DNA of 64,000 nucleotides, taken from assembly GCA_963277665.1 (NCBI GenBank), contig OY728125.1:1715308889-1715372888 (forward strand), given 5' to 3'. Both the position numbers and the translations under genes were made by a program. Below are positions 1 through 14,189 of the stretch, one piece after another. Source of the stretch: Viscum album (lineage: Eukaryota; Streptophyta; Magnoliopsida; Santalales; Viscaceae). Each line of letters opens with the position of its first letter. Position 1 is the stretch's first letter. Under the pieces are notes generated by a model, which was not told the origin of the DNA, ran no database searches, and worked only from the letters and a program-made list of their open reading frames with translations.

Positions 1-1242
1 TTAAAATGTTTTTAAGAATATTTTTACTATTATAAAATTATTTCAAAATTAATTTTTAACTGTGTTTGAATTTTATAAAAATACTTAAATGGAATCACCT
101 TGTTGTTTTCTAAATGAATCACCTTTTACCGTTGGTGTGAACAAAGTCTTTTTTTATACACACCACACAATTTTTTTCCTTTCATAATGAATAATAGTTT
201 CATTAAAGTGTCCATGAAAATTTTCCAAGATTATTTTAAAAGAAAATTATTTACATAATATATTTTAAATTTTTCGATTTTAAATACGTGATTGCAAAAT
301 GAAAATGGTGTTTTCCACAAGAAATAATTTAGTGATATTTTAAAAGTATTTTTATCTATGTCAACATAAAATAATGAATCTTATGATAATTAGGATATCA
401 TATAATGATACCGACCAACATATTTATATATATGCTTTATGTCATATTTTACTTGGGAAATTATTGACATTCCATCAGATAATTCTTTTAATGCACACAA
501 TTATTGATTATTAAGAAATATTGTTTATGTTATTTATTCATATGATAAATAAATTAGACTTATTAAGTGATGGGTGGGGCCAATAATTACAAAGACCCTT
601 GGTTCATCAATGGGTACCATGATACAAAATAGGTTGGTTATTTGGCTTAGGCCTTACCCATTTATGTAAGATGTCTTGGAACAAGGCCTAGAGAGTAGGT
701 TTAAAATATCTACCATTATGAATTCCATCATTATGTAATTGATTATTTTTGTCTATGTGATTATTTTAATTTTTATGATATCCATGTATAATTTTAATGA
801 TCATGTTATTATTTATCTGTAATTATTTGATAATTATTTATCCCATTCATATTATTATTTGTTCTCACTATATTTATTACATGAAATGTGTTATTAATTA
901 TCTAACTTTACATATTTATTATGCCTTATTTACTAAAGATATATTTCAATGTAAATAAAAATTATTGATCATTTGAGCTCCCCCTTATTTTTTTCCATTC
1001 TCATGGATGATAGGAAGTATACTATGATTAATATGCAAGGAATTCTATACAAAATAATGATTTTCTCAAGGAAAAATAATTTTTTGTATTTTATATTTTG
1101 GAATGTATGGATTATTAAATTATGTATCTAGTTTATTGAAACTACTAAACTACTCAGTCCTTCAAGATGGGATCGTTTGTATATAGTGTTAATTTAATAA
1201 AGTAACCACTGACTCTGAGCTACTGGAGTTGGGGTATTTTTA
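1..1242 (+). repeat. LTR-0: 3' part of a ladder LTR
   Basis: The window opens inside an LTR. Bases 1-120 match the region near 6560-6660 of the next LTR, the gtgatgggtgggg block lies near 570, and the gagctcccccttattttt pyrimidine block lies near 976-1000. The end is placed just before a tRNA-Met-like primer site relic at 1246. No coding sequence is seen. Confidence 0.7.
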
Positions 1243-1245
1243 GTT

Positions 1246-1254
1246 TGTATCAGA
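1246..1254 (+). other. Primer binding site relic (initiator Met-tRNA type)
   Basis: The sequence tgtatcaga directly follows the LTR end and differs at one base from the tggtatcaga expected for tRNA-iMet priming. It is followed by aaattttagtagaaacc, which recurs after the LTR end at 7748. Confidence 0.55.
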
Positions 1255-3187
1255 TAAATTTTAGTAGAAACCATATGAACTAGATTTAGTAAAACATATA
1301 TTTAAGAAGATAACCATATGAAATAAGTTTATAATAAGTCTAATTATAGGAAAATATTAATTTTTTTTGGTATGGTGGAGATAATGTAGTATTTCTAGAA
1401 AGACATCCCTATTTGGATACTGAAAATTGATGTTGTTTTTGTACAAATGCATCTAGGGCTAATAACCTAGAAAATATTTTATCAAATATATCTCAACCAC
1501 AATTTTTAGTTAATGGTGACTGTTCCCTTACTACAAACCTCATTTGACACTCTTGGGGCATATTTTTGGGACTATTTACATTTTTTATGAATCTTTATGA
1601 ATAATGAGAGAATAAAACATATGGAAACCTTTGATATTACATTTGAGAAGATATAATCCTAAATTTTCTTGGGTTGATAATTCTAAGATTGATCATAAGA
1701 TTAATGTTACATGCCCCTTTTGAGGTTTTATGTGATTAGATTTTCACATGATTTTGGATATTTTGGAAGACATTTATGTGAATACAAATGTTTGGTATAT
1801 TACATGTTTTAGTGAGAATGTAGTTTGAGGAATAATTATTTAAAATTTTTCTTACACAACTTTAATGTTATTAATAACATTTAGGGTTAATATTATCAAT
1901 AATAACAAGGTAATAATAGTCAATTAATATTAATTTTTTTATTGAAACAAATAAGTGGTATACAAAATCTACGTGGTTAAATAGTGATTTGATGATTAAT
2001 ATGATTTTTGAGGATGTTCATAATATTTTTTGGAATGTTATAAGAATTAATTAAATATATTTTTAAAAAAGGACAACCCATAGGTCAGAAGAAAACTCAT
2101 CACATCTGGAAAGGAAACAAGGCCAGGACCCACAATTGAAGGGAAATAAGGGTTAAACACCTACAACTAGCCTACATGATGTCCTGGTTAGTATAACATT
2201 TTTTATTTTAAGTGACTTGATGGATGAATATTAAGTTGAATTTTGGAATCATATTATAAGATCAAATATTTTTTGGGGGTTTCAGGTGATTAATGATATT
2301 TTGAGATATGTTTTATAGGGTTGAGGTTTATCGAACCCTTATATTTAATATATAGGATTATTTTGGAATAATAATATTATGTTTTTGGAGATGCAAGCTA
2401 AATCATATAAGGAAAAAATTTAGTTAAAATTGTATTTAATGTTTAGTTTACTGAGTCTATCTGAGATATATGGTTATTTTTATATGGAATGACCTATGTT
2501 AAACTTTTGGTTTTATTATCGAATTTTTGAGATTAATGTATTATTTATTTATATGAAGGTTTATTAATTTTAGGTATTATCATATATTGTTATCATTGTT
2601 TTTGGGTTTTAGGGAATATAATAATAATAGTATATTTTTATTATTTGGTGTATTATGTGATCTGTTAGAATTTCATTTTAATGTTTCAGGAAAGATATAT
2701 TCATCTTGAATAGTCATCCATTGAAGAAAAATATGATATTATAGTAGAAATTAATACAAGGATGAAATTATACTTGTAAAGTATGTATATTTACTTATGT
2801 TTTTAGTCTATATGGTAAAGTAATTCCTAAACATTAAGAAAGGATATTGAAATAAATTTTCCACTTTTACCTTCCTTCTTGAGGAATTGATGGTCTTTCC
2901 TCCCTTAACTAATTAGTTGTTTTGTGATTTTTAACATTATGTTGACTGTGTTCTCTATCACTCTCTATTAGTAATTGGAAATTAATATTCTCCCCATGTC
3001 TATATTTTAACTTTACACCAATGTTATCCCTATACAAGAACATTAATATGTGATATCTCATGTAACCCTTTTGTTTCCAACTTTCCCCTTTCAAAAAAAG
3101 TTTTATTATCCCATTATACAATGGGGGTTTTCCTAAAAGGGTGAACCTTTGGTTAATTAGATAAAATAGAGAGGGTTAAATTTATTT

Positions 3188-3199
3188 AAGGGGACAAAA
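3188..3199 (+). other. Polypurine tract of unit 1
   Basis: The tract aaggggacaaaa stands immediately before the LTR start. It corresponds to the purine tracts at 9705, 15669 and 24284 and to that of the young Tekay element on the opposite strand at 42397-42415. Confidence 0.65.
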
Positions 3200-5340
3200 T
3201 ATAATACCATGATATTTATGTTGTATCTCCATTCAAATAATTTAATTTTTTTGATAGCTTTCTTTACACACAACACCAAGTTTAAATGAACCATAATATA
3301 TTATTAAAATATATTTATTTAATTGGGAAGTTGTCATATAGACATTAGATTGGGGTGTTTGAATAATATTACCTGAATTATTAAGAAAATATGGTTTAAA
3401 CATTTAAAAAATTAATTCATTAGTTTTCAATTTATTATAAATGAAAATAAAATCATTTGAAAGTAAAATATAATTTTTTTCTGGAAAAACCATTTTTATG
3501 TGCACAATGTGTTTTTTAATAATAAAAAATTAAATTAATCACTTTTGATAAAGGATTTTAAAGAAGATTTTATATTATATATTCAATCAAATGTATTAAT
3601 ATTTTGTAATGGTTTTTATTAGGCATGTGATTAGCATAAATCAAATTTTATGTTCAAATGTGTATTATTCTAAAAAAATATATTGCATTTTGTGCAATTT
3701 TTATAAAATGAATTTATTCTAATTAATCTTTTTTTGAAAACATGGAAATAATATTTAGATTCATTATATAAAATTTATATTAGAATTACCTTTTGATATT
3801 TTTCTAAAATAGTTTATTTTTTGGTTGAATATTTAAAATGATGATTTTTCAAATACTCACACTATTATAATGATAATTTGATGTAAGAATGAATTAATAA
3901 ATTTTAATAACACTTGGATCAAAGAAAAACATTTTAAATGAGTTAAATAATTTTTTTAAAATATTATTTTGAATTTTGGAACACATGTACGACTTTTTTG
4001 TATAGAAGTTATTTTATTCAAATTTAAAATTAATTTTGAGTCTTTGAAATTAATGGCATGGTTTAAAGATTCCATTTGGTTTTGTATTGATATAAAATAA
4101 AAAAAATAAAATTATTTTTTTATTATTTAACCATAAAAATTCACTGAAACAAAATTATTAATTTATTTTTAGGAAAAAGTATTTTTACCCTCAAATCTAG
4201 TATTTTCCTAAAAAATTGATTCTCATTCTATTTTACACATGTATATTAAAATTTATTTCTGACACTTCTAGGAATTTAATTTTTTAAAATAGATCCCATA
4301 TTTGGAATAAATTTCTTTAAATTTTTTAAATATTTTACTTTTATTTTTGGTCATTTTAAATAATAACCTTGATAATTTCTTGTCACCTCGATAAGCTTAA
4401 AACGGGTAAAATAGTATCAAAAATTTGGTACAAGTCATTAAAATTTCTCTAAATCCTGAATTTATCCTATTTTATGTGTGTAATTATGCTATTAATATCC
4501 ATTTATATATTATATACCCACTTGGATCAATTTAAAATTTATTATAACCTTTATATTATTTTAAGAAAATAATAAATACAAATTTTTACTCACTTGAATT
4601 TGATATATGTAAAATTTTCACATAAGGATAAAAAGTGAATATATTTCGTTATAAATTTTTATTTGATAGATAAATTAATTTTTTTAATTGTGGTGATTTT
4701 TTAAAAAATTTTATTGATTTAATAATTACCTTAAATTCTTATACACATCGACACAATATTGATTCAATTAATAGAAAAATAAAAAATGATATTAAAAATA
4801 TTAAAAGTTATAAAATTTGGATTCAATATTGGGTTTTGTTAATTATATATATATATATAACATATTATAAATTTTTTAATGGTTTATATTTTATTTCCAT
4901 AACTATCTTGATGACATTAAATTCAATGAAAATAAATACTTCCAAAAAGGACAATAATGATCTTTTATAATAAATAATATTTTATAAAATTATTTAAAAT
5001 TCATAAAAATCATATATTTATCCTATTTAATTTTATATTTGTGAAAAATCATCCATGTTTCATTTATGGGACAATTTTACAATTATGGTCACATTATTTA
5101 CTCTTAAATAGAAGAAAACCATGATATTGTAGTAATTTAAAAAAGTATCATGATAGGGTTAAACTATTATATAAGGGTAAAAATATCAAATAAAATTATA
5201 TAAGGTTTATTTTATGATAGGATTCATAATTATACCCCTCCTATATTATATAAATTTCATTTTTTAGACAATCGATAATAATAATTAATTTATGTTAATT
5301 TAACACTTTAAGTAATTTCATGAGTGCCTCTCCCCTCACT

Positions 5341-5350
5341 TATAAAAGGG
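5341..5350 (+). promoter_or_regulatory. TATA block of LTR-a
   Basis: The motif tataaaaggg is preceded by a gtgcctctcccctcact stretch and followed by aaccaccctcctctc. The same arrangement occurs at 11837, 17667 and 51755 and, on the minus strand, in both young Tekay LTRs. It probably marks the transcription start region of the LTR. Confidence 0.65.
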
Positions 5351-5683
5351 AACCACCCTCCTCTCTTTCTCAAACATTTTTAGCATTCACAGTCATAAAA
5401 GAACTACCATAATAACTTTATATATTACTTCAACACATCATAGTGCTTCTAGTCTTGGAAAAATACCATCTAATCAATGAATAAGGGGTAATCCAAAATT
5501 AGTTTCTCAAGGTAAAGGTATAAATTTTAATCACATATTTTTAATTTTATATTATCTTATACATTATATAAATACATGGTATACATTATAGAATAATTAA
5601 TTCTATTTTTTAAATTTAATTAGTTGTTTTTATAATTATGGAACAACCATTATCCTTCTTTTTTCCATCATACAGAAATGGAA

Positions 5684-5928
5684 AATATCACTTGTGCATA
5701 TGTATGACTTGCCACCTCCATGTAGCGGTGTAATTTGTTTTCCATCATCATTTTAATTATATGGTTATAATGATGTATTAATAAATATATATTTTATTTA
5801 TGATATTATTATTTTTATGGATAGTTTATTTATTATTTATGTTTCCTTAATTTCATTCATCAAAAAATGGAAACAATGTTCAACCATACATACGACCTAC
5901 CATCTCCATGAACAGTGTAATTATTTTT
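5684..5928 (+). repeat. Paired motif copies in LTR-a
   Basis: Two related stretches about 185 bp apart each run from tggaaa through a GTACG-like core (here decayed to catatgtatgac and catacatacgac) to a cacctccatg or catctccatg box and a gtgtaatt end. The same pair with the same spacing is present in every other LTR of this type in the window. Confidence 0.65.
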
Positions 5929-7748
5929 TTTCTCAACCTCTTATGGATGAATATAAATATGAATATAATTAATATTTATTATATTTATATAATTTTAATT
6001 TTTTTTATTTTATGTAACCATGATAACAGTAAATGGACCGAAACAACAGAATTAAAGTCCATGAAAAATGAAATAGTCAATAGATGGAAACAACACTTTT
6101 AATATATAATTATTAATAAATTAGTATTTAGATGTTCTAAGTGGAAAATATATTACATTATAATTATTTACATGATAATATTATAGAATAATAATAATTT
6201 AAAATTTATTATATAAGTGTTTAGAGCTATTTAGAAGCAAGTCGATCTTAAGGTAAGGGTTTATTTGAAAATATTTTTCTTATTTGGGGTAATTTATGTT
6301 TCAAATTTTCATTAAGGGAATTATATAATATTTATATATTAATCCACTTAAATTTTTCTTATAATATGGTTATTTTTGGGAATTTAAATTTTTTTCATTT
6401 CATTTTTCTCCCTTAACTATTCATGATTATGAAATAATGTTTTTATGAAAAACAGAAGTTCTTTTTCTTTCAGATAGAAATATTTTTATTCCACTCCTAT
6501 ATTTTCTTTAAAATGTTTCAATTTTTTCTAATATTATCCTTTTCTTTTTAATGAATTTTTTACCCATGTTTTAATTTTTTTAAAATGCATTAAAAGGAAT
6601 CTTCTTAGTGTTTTCCAAATGAGGAACTTTTTCTTAAAGGTTAAACCAATATCGTCTTTTAATGTATTATACAAGAAAAAAAATTCAAACAAGTGGAAAT
6701 AATATTTAATTTGAATATTACTTTATAAGTTTACAAGATTATTTTAAAATAAATGGTTCCATTAATATTTTGTAAATTTTTTATTTTAAATATGTCATTT
6801 CAAAAGGAAAAGTGTATTCTCCTTAAGAAATATTTGAGCAATATTATTAAAGTACTTTCATCCATCTAAAAATAATTTGATTAATACTATGACTTAATAA
6901 GTATAAAATTTAATGATACCAACATACATGTTTCAATGGATGGGTTGGGATTAGTTTTAATAGGGAAATTATTGAAATTTTGTTTGCTAGTTTTTCCAAT
7001 ACAAATGGTGGTTGACTATTAAGGCACGTTGATTAAGTTTTTTTATTAATATTTGGAATACAATTGACTTATTAAGTGATTAGTGGTCCTAAAATTATAT
7101 TTACCCCTGATTCTTTAATGGTTTTTATAAGATAAAACATATTGGGAATTCGGTCAAGGCCTTACCCGTTTATGTAATATGTCATAGCATGAGACCTTGA
7201 AAGTATGTTTAGGATGTCCAACATTATGCATTATATCATTATGAAATTATTTATTGATTTCCATGTGATTATTTGAATAGTTATTTCATCCATGGATAAG
7301 TTTATTTCTCACATTATTATTTATATTTCATTATTTTATCATTGTTTTTCCTAGAAAAATATTCTTAATGATGAAGTTATTTATTAAATAAAAATATTTT
7401 CATGTTATTTACCTTTCCATATTTATTATTACTTATTTACACAATATAGGTTCAACTGCATGTAACCTTTGCTGGGTATTTGAGCTGACCCTTATTGTTT
7501 TTCCTTTCTCTAGGATCCTAGGAAGTGTACTATGATTTATATTCAAGGATATTATTGAGATAATAGTGATTTTCTTAATGAAGAATAATTTTGTATTGTA
7601 TGTTTATAAATATATGTTATATTCAAGTATATATCTAGTTTACCTTTACTAATAAACCATTATCTCATTTTGGATGTGATCATTATCTCCAGTTCCAATA
7701 TAATAATGAAACCACTTAATTTGGTCTACTAGATTTGGGGTCGTTACA

Positions 7749-9716
7749 TTATGTATTGGAGAAATTTTAGTGGAGACATTAAGAACTAGATTTAGTAAAA
7801 TATAGATTAGGGAACATGACCATATGATATAATTTTCTTATATGTAAAATTTTATAAAAATATTATAAAATCATTGGTAAGGTAGATATTATTTCGTTTT
7901 ACTAGCAATATATCTATGTATGGATACTATAAATAGATGTTGTTTTGGAACAGATATATATGGGTAATAACCTCGAAAATATTTAATAAAATATATCATG
8001 GCCATCATTCTGGTTCATGAAGAGTGTTCACTTAATATATACCAAGTTCTACACTCCCAAGGGATATTCTTGGTTAATTAACATTTCCTTTATTAATCTT
8101 TAGGAAGAATGGGAAAATATAACATATAAAAACCTATTGTATTGAATAATGATATAAGATACTCCCAAAGTGTTTTGGTTTGATAAGTATAAGTTTTATC
8201 ATAATTTTATTGGAATATATACCCCCTATTATGGTTAATGTGATTGGAGTTTAACATGATTGAGGATATTTTTGGAGACATTTATGGGAATTCAAACCTA
8301 TAGTTTATTATATGATTTAATGATAATATTATATGAGGAATAATGATTTAATATTTTGTGGACATAAGTTTAAAGTTATTGATATCCTTCAGGATTAATA
8401 TAATGACTGATATTAATGTAATAATATTTAATTATCATTATTTTATTTTTATGGAAAAATAATATAAATTGAAATCCTTAGTGGTTTAAAGGTGATATGG
8501 TTATTTATATTTTTTTAGGATATTCACCATATTTTTGGGATCATTATTGGATTTAAATTAATATAGTTTTATAGAAAGGACAATCTATAGGCTAGACAAT
8601 AACTATTTAGATCCAAAAAATGTCATTTGGGCTACAACTGAAAAACAAAGGGTGAAAAGGGTGCATTTACTTCCACTAGACTATTTGATTTCCTAGTTCA
8701 AATATGATTTTTTATTTTAAATGATTTTATAGACAAAGATTAAGATGATTTTTGGAAACATATTATAGAATTAAAAATTATAGATTTTTTTTGGGATTTT
8801 GAGGCTATTAGTGATATTTTTGGTAGACATTTTATTGGATTGAAGTTTATAGAACCTTTAGGCTTAACAAATAGGATTATTTAAGAATAATATTATTATG
8901 ATTTGGAGATATAAGTTGAAGGGTATGAGAAAAACTTTAAGTTTAAAACATTCTATAATGCGGCGTTTAATTTTATTAATTTGGTATATAGGGTTATTTG
9001 TCTATAAGATGATCTGTGTTAAACATTTTGGTATAATTTTTGAATTTTAGAGAATAGTGTATTGTTTCTTCATATAAAGGTTTATTAATTATGGGTATTA
9101 TATTAAACTATGATAATTTTTTTAATTTTTGAAAATATAGGAATAATATATTTCTATTATTTTTTGGATTATGTTATCCGTTTGAATTTATGTTTAGTGA
9201 TTTAGGCATGAAAAATTCATCATAAATTCTCATCGTTGGGAGAGAAAGATGAGATTTCAGTGGAAATTGATTAAGAAATGACGTAGTAATTTTCAAGTAA
9301 GTATATTTACTTATGTTCTTTGTCTAGATGGTAATGGAATTACTCAACTTTAGGGAAATTGTCTTGAAATAAAAAGGTTATCCTTTGGTCTTCATTTTTG
9401 ATGAATTAATGGTATTTTCACTCTCACTAGTGAATGGTTTTTTGGTCATTAACATTCTCACAACCATATTTTTTTTCACTCTCTATTAGTCCTTAGAAAT
9501 TAAAACTCCTCCCCTTGAATATATTTTAACATCCAATAAATATTATAATTATCTACGAACCTGAATATGTGATATTTTAGGTAGCCTTTAGGATTCCACT
9601 TTTCCTTTTCAAAATAAGTTTTATTATCCCTATGTATGATGTGGGGTTCAAGAATGGTTGAACATTTGGTAACTATGATAAAATTACTAGGGTGTAATTT
9701 ATTTAAGGGGATGAAA
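7749..9716 (+). mobile_element. Internal segment 2 of the noncoding element
   Basis: This 1968-bp segment starts right after ggggtcgttaca with a decayed primer site (ttatgtattggag) and ends with the purine tract aaggggatgaaa at 9705-9716. It aligns along its length with segment 1, including the aggacaatctataggct block near 8578. No ORF of 60 codons or more and no retroelement protein motif is visible, so the segment appears to be noncoding. Confidence 0.7.
9705..9716 (+). other. Polypurine tract of unit 2
   Basis: The tract aaggggatgaaa is followed by tgttttacccccgtatttta, the LTR start. That compares closely with the young element, where aaggggggtagaa is followed by tgtaacacccgag. Confidence 0.7.
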
Positions 9717-11836
9717 TGTTTTACCCCCGTATTTTATGTAATATTTATATTCAAATAATTTAATATCTTTGATAGATTTATTTACATGTTACATATTGTT
9801 TATAAAAAAATGATAAACTATTAAAATACAATTATAGCATGGCTCAGTTATCACCTATCAGTTGGATTGAAGGGTATGAATAATAAAAATATATTATTAA
9901 ATATAGTTAAAACATATAATAAATTATTCCATTTATTATCAATTGATTATAAATTAAATCAAAATTATTTGAAAGCAAAACAAATGTTTTGTTTTAGAAA
10001 AACTGTTTTTATGAGCTCAATGTGTTTTTAACTTAATAAATTTAATTAATAACTATTTATGAATGATTTTAATTAATTTTATGTATTATATATTTAACTA
10101 TATTTTTTAATTAAAATATATATTATTTTACTAGGAATGTGATAAGAATAAATCAAATTTAGTTTTCAAATATGAAATTTTCTTAAAATGGATTTGTGGG
10201 TTTTTCACACTTTTAATAAAATTAATTTATTACACTTTAAAAAAAACTATTCAAAAAATGATATCATTTTTGGAATTTTTTTATCATTTTTTATCATAGA
10301 GTTAATTTATGATATTATTCTAAAATAGTTGATTTTTTTTGTGAATATTAAGAATACTAATTTTTCAAATAGTCACAGTTTTATGAAATTAATATGATAT
10401 ACTCATGAATTAATAAATTGTGATAATTTTTTTCTTCCAAATATATGGAAATGAACTCAAATAATTCATTTTGAAGCATTATTTTGAATTTTAGAACCCA
10501 TGTTTGACTTTTGTGAACATTAGTTATATTTTATTCAAATTTAAACCAATATTTATGTCTTTGTAAATAATGGCATTGTTGTATGAATCCATTAAATTTT
10601 GGATTGATAAAACGTATAAAAACATTAATTCTTATTATTTAACCAAACAAATTTTGAAACCAATATATAACTTTATTTCAAGGAAAAATAATTTTTACTC
10701 TTAAATCAAGTATTTTCTTAGAAACTGTTTTTCATTTTGTTTTGTGCATTTTATAACATTGATTTCTTACACTTATAATAATTTAATCTTAATAAATGTA
10801 TCCCATATTTGGAATTTTTAGGATAAAATTTAGTAATTATGACATTTTTATTTTTATTCATTATGAATAATAACATTGATAAATATTTTCCACCTTGGTA
10901 AGGGTAAAATATGTAAATTAGGGTTAAAACATTGGTAAAAGGATTGAAAATTTCTCTAAAACCAACCTTTATCCAATTTTATGAGTGAAGTTCTTCAATT
11001 TATATCCATTTATAAAACATATGGCCATTTGGTACCATTTTAATTTGATTATGAACATTATATTATTTCAAGAAATGAATAAAAAATATAACTCTCTTGA
11101 CTTTAATAGCTTAATTTTTTTTACCAAAGGATAAGAAGAAGATAATTTTGGATGTAAATGTTTACTTTATAGATATTTTAATTATTTTATTATATTAATT
11201 TTTTTAATTTTTAGTGATTTAATAATTTCCTGTAATTCTTATAAAACACCAACATATTATTTATTCAATTACTAGAAAAACAAAATAAATAAGATTTAAA
11301 ATATAAAAACTAATAATAGCTGAATTATTATGTTCTATAGATTTTTAATATAAATTACATATTATATATATTTTAAATGTTTATATTTTAATTAAATAAA
11401 TATCTTGATGAATTTAAAGTCAAAGTAAATGAATAATTAAAAAAAATGAAATTACTGATATTATATAATTAATTATATATTATTTAATGATTTAATTTTT
11501 TCAAAAATAATATATTGATCCAATTTAATGGAATATGATTGAATATATCATCCATGGTACAAATATGTTTTAATTTTCCTTTTATGGTAACATAATTAAC
11601 CATTAAATAGTAGAAACCTTTTAGGATGAGGAAAATATCAAAAGGACTAACGAGGAGTTAAGAATAATAGTTAATGGTTAAAAAAATAAACTTGTTTAAA
11701 TATTAAATTATGTGAGGATTTATAATTATACTAATTTTTTATTCTAAATATTTCAATCTTGATTTACTTGATTATAAAAAATAATTTATATTAATTTATT
11801 ATTTTATGAAATTCCAAGAGTTCCCCTCTCCTCAGT

Positions 11837-11846
11837 TATAAATGGG
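11837..11846 (+). promoter_or_regulatory. TATA block of LTR-b
   Basis: The motif tataaatggg lies in the conserved context ttcccctctcctcag and aacctcctcttccc. Confidence 0.6.
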
Positions 11847-12166
11847 AACCTCCTCTTCCCTCATCCTCGCACCTTTTTATACTTATAGATTAAAAAATAC
11901 CTACCATAATACATTTATTTATTCCCTAAAAACATCATAGATCTCATGTTCTAGAAAAAATACCATCCCCATTCAGGATTAAGGTGTAATCCAAAAGTGG
12001 TTTCTCAACGAAGTGGTATAATTCTTAACCAAGTATTTTCAATTTTATTTCTTCTTATGCCTCATATAAATACATGGTATCAATTATAAAATAATTAATT
12101 AAGTATATGAAATATACTTAACATTTATTATATTGTTTTAACAACCAATATATAGCTTCATTCCAT

Positions 12167-12424
12167 CTAATGAAAAGAAATAATATCACTCATGCATACA
12201 TATGGCCAATCATCTCCACATAATGTTGTGATGTTTTTCCAACACCACTTTACTTGGATGGTAATAATGATGGATATGATAAATAAATATTTTATTTATG
12301 ATATTATTTTGAATATTTAAAGGTGAATTATTATTTATCTTATTTCCATATCATCTATCAGAAAATGGAAACAACATTCATGCAAAGGCACTACATATCG
12401 TCTTTCTGAACGGTGAAATTCATT
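12167..12424 (+). repeat. Paired motif copies in LTR-b
   Basis: The first copy (tcatgcatacatatggcc, then catctccacataatg) and the second (aaatggaaacaacattcatg, then a gaacggtgaaatt end) keep the spacing of about 185 bp. The GTACG core is largely decayed in both. Confidence 0.5.
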
Positions 12425-14189
12425 TTTATATATCTATATTTTATGAACGTTTATAAATATTTATATAATGAATATATATCATACTTATATCATTTATAAA
12501 ATTTTAAATATAATAAAACCATGATAAAATAATAAGGGCTGAAACTGTACAACCAAAACTTCCATAAAAAACAAAATAGTTAGAAATTGCGATTTTAATA
12601 AATATTTATTATCAAGTGGGTGTAAAAATTTATAAGTAGATAATATTTGATATTATAATCATGTAAATGAATATTTTATATAATTATAATAAATTTAAAT
12701 TTATTATATAAGAGTTTAAATCACTTTTGAAGTAAGTCGATCTTGAGGTGAGAGTTAATTTCTCAATCTCATCCTTATTTGGGATTGTTTAGGTTTTGTG
12801 TTTCTATTTATAGAATTATAGGAAATTTATATCTCGAAACCCATTAATTATTCTTATCCTATGGTTATTTTAGATAATTAAAAAATTTTCCTGTCATTTT
12901 CCACTCTTAATTAATCAATATAGAGAAATAACATTTTTAAAGAAAATAAACATTGTTTTTCATTCGGTCGGGATTTTTTTTATTCTTTTTCTATATTTTT
13001 TTAAAATATTTTAAAGAATATAATTAATATTATATTATAATTTATAATGTCATATTTAACCATTTTTGTCTTTTTTATAAAAAAGTTTAAAAGGAATATT
13101 CCTATCATTTTCCAAATAAGGCAACTTTTACTAAAAGTTTGAACGTGAACATTATTTAACATATACCACACATATGACTTTTCCAATATCTTGAATAATT
13201 TTTTATTTGAATATTCCTATAAAATTTTCCAATATTATTATATAACAAAAAATTTCCTTAATATTTTACAAATTCTTAGATTTTAAATAAGTGATTTCTG
13301 AATGAAAAGGGTATTTTTCTCAATATGTATTCTAGTAATCTTCTAAAATTATTTTTATCTATGCAAATATAATTTGTTTAATATTATAATTTTCTAAGGA
13401 TAAAATCAAATGATTCCACCCATTATATTTTTCTTTGGAAATTTTATGATTATTTTGATAGTGTTATTTTTTTTTAAATTTCGTATGCAAGTTCTTCCAA
13501 TATGGATGATTATTGATTGTTAAAAATATTAAATAAGTTTTTTTATTTATATAAATAATTCATTGGAATTATTAAGTGATGGGTGGGGATTATAAATACA
13601 TAACCTCTAAATTAATAAATAGGTCTCATGAGATAAAAATTTTGGGTATTTGATGAAGACCTTACCTATTTAAGAAAGTTGCTTTGTTTTTAGGCTCAAA
13701 GGTAAGTTCAAGATGTCTAGAATTACGAAATCCATAATTGTTAAATAATTTATTGAAGTATATATTTATATTTGAAACGTTTTTATATCCATGGATATGT
13801 TTTATGAATATTTTATTATTTATATGGAATTATTTATCGTTATTTATTCCTCATATATTATTCTTCATACCCATGTTATTGATTAAATTGAATGTGTTTT
13901 CAGTCAATTATCATTCCATATTTACTATGACTTATTTACTGAAGATATATTCAAATTTAAATAACCCTTATTTATCATTTTATATCACACATATTTTGTT
14001 TCCTTTCACTAGGATGTCAGGAAGTGAATTTATATGTAAGGATATTCAAGAGCGAATAATGATGTTCTCAAGGAAAATACTTTTTTATTTGTGTTTTAAG
14101 TTTTCAAATTTTTGTGATATTAAATATTGTATCTATTTACCAATACTATAAAATATTCAGTCCTTTATGATTTAGTCTCTTATAACAAT

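Larger units (their letters stand above)
1243..3199 (+). mobile_element. Internal segment 1 of the noncoding element
   Basis: This 1957-bp segment lies between a primer-site relic (tgtatcaga, 1246-1254) and a purine tract (aaggggacaaaa, 3188-3199). Six-frame reading shows no gag or pol motif. The only ORF of note (2909-3121, minus) lies in a block shared by all units and has no recognisable domain. A moderately conserved block near 2075-2190 (aggacaacccataggt, then a gatgtcctggttagta stretch) recurs near 8580, 14540 and 23160 in the other internal segments. The size matches internal segment 2 almost exactly. Confidence 0.7.
3200..7748 (+). repeat. LTR-a of the ladder (4549 bp)
   Basis: This is the most complete LTR of the ladder. 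It begins after a purine tract with tataataccatgat (a decayed TGTAACACC-type start) and ends with ggggtcgttaca, which matches the ggtcgttata end of the young Tekay LTR read on its own strand. In order it holds a TATA block at 5341, two GTACG-type motifs near 5700 and 5890, and the block tatttgagctgacccttatt near 7480 followed by ctctaggatcctaggaag. The ORF at 5908-6102 lies in this noncoding LTR and has no family signature. Confidence 0.75.
9717..14189 (+). repeat. LTR-b of the ladder, 3' end deleted
   Basis: The LTR starts with tgttttaccccc and carries the TATA block at 11837, the two motif copies near 12180 and 12370, and the pyrimidine block tttcctttcactaggatgtc near 14000. Near 14190 the sequence jumps from the cagtccttta region of the LTR into internal sequence that in unit 1 begins near 1717. 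The last tens of bases of the LTR and about 470 bp of internal sequence are therefore missing. ORFs at 13001-13186 (minus) and 13738-14151 (plus) lie in this noncoding LTR and have low-complexity products. Confidence 0.7.

Noticed and set aside
1..1242. Organellar or bacterial origin of the AT-rich DNA
   Set aside because: No organellar gene is present, and the sequence is continuous with plant LTR retrotransposons on the same ladder.
13738..14151. A 137-codon plus-strand ORF rich in Phe, Ile and Leu
   Set aside because: The composition follows from AT-rich DNA, it lies in ladder LTR-b, and the equivalent place in LTR-a and LTR-c has no open frame of this size.
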